NCBI GenBank assembly: GCA_001986395.2
Contig: MQVO02000284.1
Coordinates: 1-11,548, forward strand
Direction of reading: 5' to 3'
Source: Irpex lacteus
Taxonomy: Eukaryota > Basidiomycota > Agaricomycetes > Polyporales > Irpicaceae
DNA: 11,548 nucleotides
Shown here: positions 5,629 to 11,548 of the stretch, one piece after another
Numbering within the stretch: position 1 is the stretch's first letter
Layout: every line of letters starts with the position of its first letter
Position numbers and translations under genes: made by a program
The notes under the pieces: generated by a model
Told to the model about the DNA's origin: nothing
Databases searched by the model: none
What the model saw: the letters and a program-made list of their open reading frames with translations, nothing else

Positions 5629-5878
5629 TTTTACTTTTTTTATCCAGGAAAGAAAATAGGTGAAAAAATTATCAATGGAATTGTTAAAGGAGCTGGTGTT
5701 GTAGGTGCTGGAGCTGCAGGTTGAACAAAGTATACGTGGGAGAAGAAATGATAATGCTAGTAATAATAATGGTAATAGCGGGAACAGTGGTGGAAATATT
5801 GGAGGTAACAGTGGTGTAAATAATGGAGGTAACAGAGGCTCCCATAAAATAATTCTCTTATTTTATTTTATATTTTAA
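5629..5878 (+). CDS. Gly-rich membrane segment plus Asn/Gly tail, frame-changed
   Basis: Open after TAG at 5626-5628. The first part reads YPGKKIGEKIINGIVKGAGV then VGAGAAGWTKYTW, a glycine-zipper-like hydrophobic helix that uses UGA (5722-5724) as Trp. One base on, at 5740, a +1 change gives RRNDNASNNNGNSGNSGG and further N/G repeats, open to TAA at 5876. Staying in the first frame ends at once (TGA then TAA). A hydrophobic helix, positive residues and a low-complexity tail make a sensible protein across the shift. I do not recognise the family; unknown ORFs of this style occur in fungal mtDNA. It could also be two unrelated pieces. Confidence 0.4.
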
Positions 5879-5906
5879 TTATATATCTAATTATTTTTTA
5901 ATTTAA

Positions 5907-6047
5907 CTCATTGTGATTATTGAACTGATGCTTCTTTCTGTAACCATTCTAGTTCTAGTTATGGCTTATAATGATAACGATACAATTGGACAAATTTATT
6001 CAATTATTATTATTATTGCTACTGCAGGAGCTGAAAGTGCTATAGGA
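5907..6047 (+). CDS. nad4L: nad4L partial (C-terminal half)
   Basis: NADH dehydrogenase subunit 4L, a small membrane subunit of complex I. The frame reads IELMLLSVTILVLVMAYNDN then DTIGQIYSIIIIIATAGAES and AIG. This matches the NAD4L motif IE.MLL..........D..GQ.......AGAESAIGL, including the helix carrying the conserved glutamates. Fungal NAD4L is about 89 residues and about 47 are present. The first helix and the last 15-25 residues are missing. After AIG (6047) the sequence switches abruptly to an unrelated frame. It is intact in the part shown, with no frameshift. Confidence 0.75.
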
Positions 6048-6055
6048 CCCCATTT

Positions 6056-6253
6056 TCAATTTATTAAATTAGGCATAACCCCATAATCTCTATAATTAGG
6101 CCCATTCATGACACTGTCATGAGTATTTTCGGCATTATGAGGGGTAAGTTGTAAATGAATAGGATATTTCCCACTATAAATATTAAAATGCAACCCGGTT
6201 TCTCTGCAATGAGCCATCTGACCCTTGATTTTATCTACCTCTTCCGTCTCCAT
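6056..6253 (-). CDS. Hypothetical protein, 65 codons
   Basis: Minus-strand ORF from ATG at 6253 to TGA at 6056-6058; if UGA is Trp the frame runs on to the edge of nad4L. It reads METEEVDKIKGQMAHCRETG and GLHFNIYSGKYPIHLQLTPH. The balanced, soluble composition and higher GC than its surroundings argue for coding. No domain recognised. It begins at the junction with nad4L and points away from it, which suggests a pasted piece of a foreign gene, perhaps from a plasmid or intron ORF. Confidence 0.4.
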   Translation of the reverse strand: METEEVDKIKGQMAHCRETGLHFNIYSGKYPIHLQLTPHNAENTHDSVMNGPNYRDYGVMPNLIN

Positions 6254-6327
6254 TTTACCACTTTTAATTAAAACTTAAACTTAATTGATGGGGGAGTATT
6301 GATGATTAAATTGCAGTAGTTCGTTGA

Positions 6328-7250
6328 CTAATCCCATACTTGTACTGTTAGAGCACCCTTCTTATTAGCAGTAGTACATTGTCCTGTTTCAATAAGTGTT
6401 CGAGTACTGTTCTTAAATGATCCGATTAGTGATACAAGCCCTAGCATGATGTATAGAGCGTATGATGTAATAACACCTGTGTCGTAAGCAGCTACAGATC
6501 GACCTGTTCCTGTTAGAACTGTACTTAGACCGTATGGTCCAGCTAGTTCGATAACTCCTCGGTCAAGAACCTTAGAGATAACAAGTTCCAACTCGTAGTG
6601 AAGCACTGATAATGAAAACCGTTGAATAGTGCGTCCCAGTACCACTTTGCGTTAAGGAATGAGTATACAGCATATCCAATAGGTCCGTTTGTTAGACCAA
6701 TTGTGAATGCAGGTACCACATGGTATAGATATAGTGGCTAGACCAGCACCGAATAGGCTACCAATAGCAGGTAGTAGCTTCATTAGTAGAGGTAGTCCGA
6801 ATTCAGCTTCAATCAGTGTAATGTGGTTAGGGTGTTGGTATAGAGCAGTTGATAGGAAATCTGTACCTACTCCCACATACATGTCCTTTGCAATGTAACC
6901 AAATACAATTGACATGATTGATAGAATTACCAGAGGAATTACAATGATCATTAGGTGCTTCGTGAGCATGTAGATAGTAACCCTTAGGGGCATTAGGTGT
7001 TGTAAAGAATGTTAGTGATACTAGTCGGAATGAATAGGAAGGCTGTGAATACAGCTGAAATTGTTCCCAGCCAGTATGCCATTGTACCAGATACTTCGTA
7101 TTGTCCTAAGAGCTACTTCAAGGATTAGATCCTTACTGTAGAACCCTGTCATAAATGGTAGAAGCCATTAGAGATAGAGATCCGATAAGGATAGCTGTGT
7201 AGGTAAATGGTAGGAAGTTAACCAGACCTCCTAGAAGATTATCTGAGTAT
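6328..7250 (-). pseudogene. nad5: nad5 C-terminal part, copy B, six frame changes
   Basis: NADH dehydrogenase subunit 5, a proton-pumping membrane subunit of complex I. Minus strand, in order: DNLLGGLVNFLPFTYTAILI, PFMTGFYSKDLILEVA, GQYEVSGTMAYWLGT, YSFRLVSLTFFTTPNAPKGY, AHEAP, MIIVIPLVILSIMSIVFGYI, YVGVGTDFLSTALYQHPNHI, LIEAEFGLPLLMKLLPAI, LYHVVPAFTIGLTNGPIGYA, VYSFLNAKWYWDALFN, VISKVLDRGVIELAGPYGLS, DTGVITSYALYIMLGLVSLI. These are textbook NAD5 segments in the right order. The frame moves +1 near 7162, 7107, 7037, 6952 and 6729, and -1 near 6622. No stop falls within an aligned segment. After LVSLI a 30-residue unrelated tail runs to TAG at 6328-6330. The N-terminal half of nad5 is missing. 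Confidence 0.9.
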
Positions 7251-7263
7251 TAAGACAATCCAC

Positions 7264-7461
7264 TTAGAATCTAAGAGGTCGTGGTTGGAGGATAATCAGT
7301 CTTCTAATCTTAAATATAGTCTCATCAAATACTTGTAAAGCTAAAGGGGATTGGAACCTTAAGATATGAAGGGAATAATACGATATATTTGTATAGTAAT
7401 AAAGTTTACTAGAATGAGGAATCTCCGATAAAAGCAAATAAAGACAATCAATACTTTTTTA
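7264..7461 (-). other. Open minus-strand frame, unknown
   Basis: In the same frame as 7465-8121, after a TAA in repeat B, the sequence reads LLSEIPHSSKLYYYTNISYY then LHILRFQSPLALQVFDETIF, to TAA at 7264-7266. About 65 codons with no recognised domain. It runs up to the nad5 copy B segment on the same strand but in a different frame. It may be coding or a chance open frame. Confidence 0.3.
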
Positions 7462-7465
7462 ATTT
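7434..7465. repeat. Repeat B, copy 1
   Basis: GCAAATAAAGACAATCAATA and CTTTTTTAAT match 8117-8144. The minus strand reads in frame KSIDCLYL. Confidence 0.85.
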
Positions 7466-7476
7466 AGGGGGGAGTG

Positions 7477-7803
7477 TCAAGACGAGTACCATTTGCATCA
7501 ATCCGAATATAATATATTTGTACTTTTATCTATATAATCGGCAGGGTATTCTCTATCAAGAATAGTATTATGTATTATTTTAGCTATATTTTTATATTCT
7601 TCGAGTTTATAGATATATTATATAATACTAGAACACAACGCCCATTTTCATGTAAGATGTTGGAATGTATTTATAATTCTTTCTACGTATGCATCAGATA
7701 TATTATTATGTCTATGTATAACAGTAAAATCTTGTTTTTCATTTTCAATAACTCTTTGTATAATTTCTAGATAACAGATAAAAGTATAGAATGGTTTATA
7801 AAT
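7477..7803 (-). pseudogene. Unknown ORF using UGA as Trp, one internal TAA
   Basis: Minus strand after a TAG next to a short palindrome: IYKPFYTFICYLEIIQRVIE, HRHNNISDAYVERIINTFQH, LTWKWALCSS, TAA (7618-7620), then YKLEEYKNIAKIIHNTILDR and STNILYSDWCKWYSS. UGA is read as Trp at 7648, 7498 and 7477, in plausible W-rich contexts beside UGG codons. The charged, helical composition suggests a soluble protein such as a plasmid or intron ORF, but I recognise no motif. The same frame continues upstream in 7843-8121, so both may be pieces of one protein. Confidence 0.4.
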
Positions 7804-7822
7804 CTATCCAAAAAAACTAGGC
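7796..7822. repeat. Short CTAG hairpin (27 nt)
   Basis: TCCAAAAAAACTAGGCTCTT to TGTTGGA can fold on itself. The CCAAAAAAACTAG arm is that of the large palindrome. It lies between two segments of the same minus-strand frame and does not change phase. Confidence 0.5.
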
Positions 7823-7842
7823 TCTTTGTTGGAAGTACTTTT

Positions 7843-8121
7843 TTAATTTATCCTTTTTATTACCTTAACTTCTATTAAATTACTGTTATTTGATAGAAGA
7901 ATAACTAATTCTAAACCCAATAATATTAATTCCTCATTAGAGAGATATAGATTGTTTTCACTACGGTACTCTAAAAATTTACATTCATTACTTATTACTC
8001 CACTTTCTAAATCTTTATTATACTTTTCTATACATACCAGTTCACTGCTGAGTACTACCAACAACACTTCTAACACATGCACTAGAAATACTTTACTGAG
8101 ACTGAGATTTTGTTGATGCAA
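7843..8121 (-). CDS. Hypothetical protein, 92 codons
   Basis: Minus-strand frame beginning inside repeat B. TTG at 8121 is a possible start; the frame is open back to a TAA in the repeat, giving SIDCLYL before HQQNLSLSKVF. It contains VFLVHVLEVLLVVLSSELVC, then EKYNKDLESGVISNECKFLE, and LSNEELILLGLELVILLSNN. Leucine-rich helices alternate with charged stretches. No family recognised. Stop TAA at 7843-7845; downstream, the same frame continues past a short palindrome into the next ORF. Base composition is like the flanks. Confidence 0.4.
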   Translation of the reverse strand: MHQQNLSLSKVFLVHVLEVLLVVLSSELVCIEKYNKDLESGVISNECKFLEYRSENNLYLSNEELILLGLELVILLSNNSNLIEVKVIKRIN

Positions 8122-8183
8122 ATAAAGACAATCAATACTTTTTTAATCTACTTAAAATAAAATTAAATAAATTACACAGTCTT
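8117..8183. repeat. Repeat B, copy 2 (longest)
   Basis: Includes GACAATCAATACTTTTTTAA, then CTACTTAAAATAAAATTAAA and TAAATTACACAGTCT. Parts recur at 7434-7465, 8980-9013, 9356-9371 and 9679-9714. It separates the nad4 copy B middle part from the 92-codon ORF. Confidence 0.85.
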
Positions 8184-8220
8184 TCTTTCTTTTTAATCTT
8201 ATTCCCCTTTCTCCTACTTT

Positions 8221-8391
8221 AATAAGTAGACCTGATGATACAAAACCATGAGCTACTGATAATACTAAACTACCAGTTAAACCTGTGATACTATAAGAGA
8301 ATATACTTAATATACATACAGCCATATGAGATAAAGAACTCTAAGCTACTATAACTATCAGATCAGTTTGTCTTAATGTTATTATAGGTGC
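8221..8391 (-). pseudogene. nad4: nad4 middle part, copy B, with in-frame TAG
   Basis: Minus strand: APIITLRQTDLIVIVA, TAG (8341-8343), SSLSHMAVCILSIFSYSITG, LTGSLVLSVAHGFVSSGLLI. This matches the NAD4 core TLRQ.DLK.IIAYSS.SHM...LGIFS through the helix ending LSHGFVS.GLF. TAG replaces the usual tyrosine of AYSS. The piece ends where copy A would read LFICAGG, and the next sequence is A/T-rich. It covers the same region as 4406-4600 but with different residues (SHMAV versus SQAAV), so it is a second nad4 version. Confidence 0.8.
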
Positions 8392-8395
8392 CCTA

Positions 8396-8419
8396 ATTAA
8401 AATTTAATTAAATTTTAAT
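8396..8419. repeat. 24-bp perfect palindrome, copy 3
   Basis: Identical to 5585-5608 and placed directly upstream of the nad4 copy B middle part. Followed by AACCCC. Confidence 0.9.
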
Positions 8420-8453
8420 AACCCCTACCAAAATAATTAAATAATTTATTAAG

Positions 8454-8477
8454 CCACTAGCCACTAAAGTGGAGTGG
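8454..8477. repeat. CCACT/AGTGG nested hairpin
   Basis: CCACTAGCCACTAAAGTGGA followed by GTGG: an inner CCACT/AGTGG stem and an outer CCAC/GTGG stem separated by a small asymmetric bulge. Role unknown. Confidence 0.6.
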
Positions 8478-8683
8478 AGAGTGATTACAATAAACTATTA
8501 TTCTTTTGAAGAGTTAAATAAATAGAGTAGGGAAAAGAGTTAAATAATTATAAAAATATTATTCTAAGATTATTTATTATTAATCGCTAGCTCCCTTTAA
8601 ATTCTTTAACTTTACTCATCTTTGAGAGAACAAACATTAATTTATTTTAATTGTTTAATTAAATTTATTCTTATTCTAACAAT

Positions 8684-8731
8684 CCCCCAAAAAACTAATT
8701 AGAATGAATTCTAATTCCTAGTGTTTTTGGG
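8684..8731. repeat. CTAG palindrome, full copy, diverged
   Basis: CCCCCAAAAAACTAATTAGA on the left and ATTCCTAGTGTTTTTGGG on the right. The arms have swapped the CTAG and CTAATTAG variants relative to 2650-2698, as if the element had been inverted. Confidence 0.85.
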
Positions 8732-8757
8732 ACTCTGATTCTTTAGTTATTATTTGT

Positions 8758-8844
8758 AAGTTAATTGGAGGGAGGACACAAGGGGGAATCCCTCTAGTAC
8801 TAATCTTAACTCTTTGGAACCCAAGTTAATTGGAGGGAGGACAC
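8758..8844 (+). repeat. Direct repeats AAGTTAATTGGAGGGAGGAC, 65 bp apart
   Basis: The 22-base unit (with AC following) occurs at 8758-8779 and 8823-8844. The spacer reads AAGGGGGAATCCCTC and further; its GGGGGAATCCC can form a small hairpin. Function unknown. Confidence 0.85.
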
Positions 8845-8979
8845 TCAGTTAAATAAATAGAGTATTTATTATCCTTTAGGTTAAAGAGAATTAGAATAAA
8901 TAATAAGATAGCTATTTACTTAGTCTATCCATATTCCACAAAGGGTATTAGTTAGAATTATATTGTTAAATAGACCCTC

Positions 8980-9013
8980 TACTTAAAATAAAATTAAATA
9001 AATTACACAGTCT
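8980..9013. repeat. Repeat B, copy 3 (partial)
   Basis: ACTTAAAATAAAATTAAATA plus AATTACACAGTCT is the same as the second half of 8117-8183. Confidence 0.85.
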
Positions 9014-9020
9014 GTACCCT

Positions 9021-9046
9021 AAAATAATTCTAACTAGTTTTTTTGG
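9021..9046. repeat. CTAG palindrome, right half, abutting HEG start
   Basis: AATAATTCTAACTAGTTTTT plus TTGG ends exactly one base before the ATG at 9047. The element may have inserted at, or carried, the gene boundary. Confidence 0.8.
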
Positions 9047-9363
9047 ATGGTAGTAGGATTTACTATTGCTGAAGGATCCTTCCATATTAAGTCCAACGGT
9101 GATTTCTGTTTTAGTCTGAAGCAACGTCCACATCTAGTACTGTTTGAAGCACTGCGGCTACTATTTAACACTCGTGTAAAGATTCACACATCAGATGGTT
9201 ATAATACTTTGGTTATGACTTCACTACGGGATCTGACAACAGTGGTTACTTTCTTCTATTCTCCGGGCTTCACCCTCTGACAGGACTGAAGCTTCACAGC
9301 TACATGCGGTGGATCGAACAAATGAAGGTAATTATTAATAAAAAGAATAGGGGAGGTACTTAA
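9047..9363 (+). pseudogene. LAGLIDADG homing endonuclease fragment, frameshifted
   Basis: Intron-encoded homing endonucleases cut intron-less alleles and help intron spread. The frame opens MVVGFTIAEGSFHIKSNGDF, where GFTIAEGSF is the second LAGLIDADG helix (acidic E in the metal-binding place), followed by FSLKQRPHLVLFEALRLLFN and LRDLTTVVTFFYSPG. At about 9263 the frame is shifted (-1), after which SGLHPLTGLKLHSYMRWIEQ and MK complete the typical C-terminal end, running to TAA at 9361-9363. Only the second half of the protein is present; the first LAGLIDADG repeat is missing. No intron core or exon is evident next to it. A half palindrome precedes the ATG directly. Confidence 0.8.
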
Positions 9364-9371
9364 AATAAAAT
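9356..9371. repeat. Repeat B, short copy
   Basis: GTACTTAAAATAAAAT overlaps the stop of both the LAGLIDADG fragment (plus) and the nad4 piece (minus). Both gene ends fall inside the same repeat. Confidence 0.6.
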
Positions 9372-9659
9372 ATCAAAAAGAAGAATATCTAGCACTACAA
9401 ATATAGCAATTATAAATGCAGGTACATTATGATATACATTATTCCAACTAGCTAGTACATAGATAGGCGTTATAAAGGTAGTAAGTATAACTATGTATAG
9501 ATTAATGGCTCCATATGTAGATGACAATAAGGTAACATAATCCTCTACTGCTTTATATTAACTTAAAGAAATATAGAAGGAATACCATATCTGTAGTGAT
9601 AGAATTAATACTACTGTAGAGATAGTTAGGGTAATATAATTAGCATAGACCTTCACAAC
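9360..9659 (-). pseudogene. nad4: nad4 N-terminal part, copy B, one TAA
   Basis: Minus strand: VVKVYANYITLTISTVVLIL, SLQIWYSFYISLS, TAA (9558-9560), YKAVEDYVTLLSSTYGAINL, YIVILTTFITPIYVLASWNN, VYHNVPAFIIAIFVVLDILL, FDILF, TAA at 9360-9362. This follows the NAD4 N-terminal pattern (DGI.L....LTTF..P......W....... then LDLLLFYIFFE), with the proton-pump glutamate region cut off. The frame continues upstream across a UGA into repeat B (9679-9714). The gene order on the minus strand (N-terminal part here, then middle part 8221-8391) follows the protein. About 150 codons of NAD4 between them are absent. Confidence 0.8.
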
Positions 9660-9664
9660 TATAA

Positions 9665-10077
<413 letters not shown>

Positions 10078-10720
10078 TATTCTAGGGTTGCAGCTCTAAT
10101 TATATTTTACCTTAAGAGTAGAAATAATCCCCAAAAAAAACTAGTTAGAATTATTTATAATACCTAGTTTTTGGGGATGTTTTTTGGGGAGGGTATAGGT
10201 TCATAGAAGTAAACTGTATAACTTAGATAATTAATTACTGACTCTCTTGATTTATCCTCCTATCCTTGTAAATAATCTTTACTAAAGAAAATAAATATAG
10301 TAAAATTTTAATCTGTTAAAATAAATAATTTTAATTTATATCACTACTTTAATTTTTTATTATATTTAATCTATACACACTTTCCTCTTACCACTGCACT
10401 ACTTAGTTACATATGCCCTATAACTTTATGACAACTCTAATCCATTTCCAACTAAAAAACAGATAGTTATTTTTATATAAGCTTATTGCTAGGATTTTTT
10501 TTTTTACTTTACTCTTTTTCTTTTTCTGTGCAAGACTAAAGAATTATACTCTCTCTTTCACTTTTTATTTACTTTGCACTGATATACTAATTTATTTAAT
10601 AACTCATTTATTACTATTCCAAATATAACTCTATTAAACTTTAACTAGCATTTATTAATCTTTATATTAAATTATTATTAGAGAATTAACTATAGGTATA
10701 TATAAATGGTAAATTATATT
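10078..10720. other. AT-rich spacer with palindrome
   Basis: No gene or tRNA seen. It contains a full CTAG palindrome at 10129-10176. TATATTTTACCTTAAGA occurs at 10103-10119 and again at 10717-10733, next to the ORF beyond. Confidence 0.6.
10129..10176. repeat. CTAG palindrome, full copy
   Basis: CCCCAAAAAAAACTAGTTAG left, then AATACCTAGTTTTTGGGG right, followed by a second TTTTTTGGGG at 10180-10189, as if two right ends lay in tandem. Confidence 0.85.
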
Positions 10721-10975
10721 TTACCTTAAGATCTTAGCTTCAGGTGAATCACCGTATAAAACCATTGACAATTTCTCACTCCAACTCATAAACGGATTCA
10801 CTTCTGTAAAAGGATATAATCTCTTATTGGCTGTTACAATATTATTTTGTTTTTCCATGAATAAAGTATAAACTAAAGAAACATAACGTCCGTAAACAGT
10901 ACCTCCAATTTGTCCTTTATCTAGGAGGTGGAGCAACGTAAAAATTTTATTTATAGAGTTTTCATTTATAGAATT
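10721..10975 (-). CDS. Hypothetical ORF
   Basis: Minus-strand frame open from about 10975 to 10721. No ATG in front; TTG at 10936 is a possible start and an AT-rich lead (NSINENSINKIFT) precedes it. It reads LLDKGQIGGTVYGRYVSLVY, TLFMEKQNNIVTANKRLYPF, and TEVNPFMSWSEKLSMVLYGD. The balanced composition and lack of stops in an A/T-rich area favour a true coding piece. I recognise no domain; a fragment of a plasmid or intron-encoded protein is possible. UGG is used for its single Trp. Confidence 0.45.
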   Translation of the reverse strand, partial: NSINENSINKIFTLLHLLDKGQIGGTVYGRYVSLVYTLFMEKQNNIVTANKRLYPFTEVNPFMSWSEKLSMVLYGDSPEAKILR

Positions 10976-11069
10976 TTAACAAATAAATACAGTTCTATAC
11001 TTTGCACATTTCTTAATTATAGTACCATTAGTTAGTTTATTAAAAAATAGTTTAGTTGAATTAGCTAAT

Positions 11070-11109
11070 CCCAAAAAACTAGGAATTAGAAATAATTAGT
11101 TTTTTGGGG
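11070..11109. repeat. CTAG palindrome, shortened full copy
   Basis: CCCAAAAAACTAGGAATTAG left and AATAATTAGTTTTTTGGGG right. The right arm has lost about 8 bases (CTAACT) relative to 4471-4517. Confidence 0.85.
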
Positions 11110-11438
11110 AAGGTTAAGTAAATAAAAGTAAATAAGATTAAGTGAGCAACTAAGTCTACATTATTTTTGTAAGGAATTATAGTAAAATTTTATATTATAT
11201 TTAAATAAAAGAATTAGGGAGGGAGGGAACAAAATAAATTAGATAATAAAAAAAATAGGTGGACGGTTAGTCTTCCATTTTATATATTTAATTTTTTGTT
11301 TATATTCCCAAACTATTAATAATTTGAACTTTAGCAATCAGTCTAATGAGTGAAACTAAAGATCGAAGAGGTAACTTTACTATCTTCTTTATTTAACTAA
11401 CTAAAACTAGATCATTTGAACTACGACTAGCCCCTTTT

Positions 11439-11465
11439 GAGTAAAGCTAAAGATTAAAGAGAATA
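11439..11465 (+). repeat. GAGTAAAGCTAAAGAT repeat, copy 2
   Basis: Matches 1100-1126 with a single C-to-T difference. Confidence 0.85.
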
Positions 11466-11521
11466 TAAAGAAAAATAAAGATAATAAAGTTATTTTAACT
11501 ATTATAATAAAATAATAATGA

Positions 11522-11548
11522 CCCAAAAAACTAGGAATTAGAAATAAT
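11522..11548. repeat. CTAG palindrome, cut by window end
   Basis: CCCAAAAAACTAGGAATTAG and AAATAAT are identical to the left side of 4471-4517. Confidence 0.85.

Larger units (their letters stand above)
8396..9020. other. AT-rich spacer, repeats only
   Basis: No gene found. It holds the 24-bp palindrome, a double hairpin (8454-8477), a repeat related to 455-491 (near 8576-8610), a full CTAG palindrome (8684-8731), two copies of AAGTTAATTGGAGGGAGGAC (8758 and 8823), and repeat B copy 3. Confidence 0.6.
10976..11548. other. AT-rich spacer, repeats to window end
   Basis: No gene recognised. It carries CTAG palindromes at 11070-11109 and 11522-11548 (cut by the window end), a GGGAGGGAGGG tract near 11217, and a copy of the 1100-1126 repeat at 11439-11465. 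Confidence 0.6.

Noticed and set aside
6707..6898. Plus-strand open frame
   Set aside because: It is the antisense shadow of conserved nad5 sequence.
7240..7400. Possible tRNA around CTTAGAATCTAAG and GGATTGGAACCTT
   Set aside because: Single stem-loops are present but I could not build acceptor, D and T arms on either strand.
7570..7770. Plus-strand open frame rich in Phe and Tyr
   Set aside because: It is antisense to the W-rich minus-strand frame, whose UGA/UGG use and composition are more coding-like.
7434..8183. CRISPR-like array from recurring repeat B
   Set aside because: Spacing is irregular (hundreds of bases), copies vary in length and the setting is mitochondrial.

Overview
The window is very AT-rich and reads as mitochondrial DNA, most likely from a fungus. 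Broken or partial copies of nad2, nad4, nad4L, nad5, cox1 and probably rps3 lie among cloverleaf tRNAs, LAGLIDADG homing-endonuclease remnants, AT-rich hairpins and many repeats. A tRNA-Trp with anticodon UCA and several UGA codons at plausible tryptophan positions point to a mitochondrial code with UGA=Trp. I see no recognisable rRNA and no complete protein gene. The species cannot be named from this window; rps3 and the cox1 HEG favour a fungus, possibly an early-diverging one.

Layout. 1-200: minus-strand nad5 fragment (copy A) broken by a 31-bp tandem duplication. 200-2057: AT-rich repeats and a LAGLIDADG remnant (937-1032). 2058-2200: two abutting tRNA-like cloverleaves. 2279-2485: minus-strand reading frame of unknown function. 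2861-3009: trnF(GAA) and trnI(GAU) on the minus strand, inside a 47-bp perfect inverted repeat. 3500-4400: a diverged RNA-like duplication and a GC-rich structured element. 4406-4777: nad4 C-terminal part (copy A) with a 45-nt palindrome inserted in frame. 4735-4948: tRNA remnants and trnW(UCA). 5103-5368: nad2 part. 5455-5565: rps3-like piece on the minus strand. 5629-5878: Gly/Asn-rich frame. 5907-6047: nad4L part. 6328-7250: long minus-strand nad5 part (copy B) with five +1 and one -1 frame changes. 7264-8121: one minus-strand frame with a few stops, crossed by repeats. 8221-8391 and 9360-9659: minus-strand nad4 parts (copy B). 9047-9363 and 9886-10077: two LAGLIDADG ORFs, the second following a cox1 exon (9716-9832). 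10721-10975: unknown minus-strand frame. The remainder is AT-rich repeat DNA.

Two element families shape the region. A palindrome of about 45-50 bp, with arms like CCCCAAAAAACTAG and CTAGTTTTTTTGGGG, occurs full-length or as half copies about ten times and sits inside or at the edge of gene pieces. A second repeat (GACAATCAATACTTTTTTAA plus ACTTAAAATAAAATTAAA) lies just upstream of several minus-strand gene pieces in a constant reading frame. The genes do not form an ordinary operon: respiratory complex I genes are in pieces on both strands, and nad4 and nad5 each occur as two divergent versions. This is either a decayed, recombined region (or nuclear copy), or a mitochondrial genome that repairs its messages by frameshifting, bypassing, trans-splicing or editing. 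DNA alone cannot decide between them.
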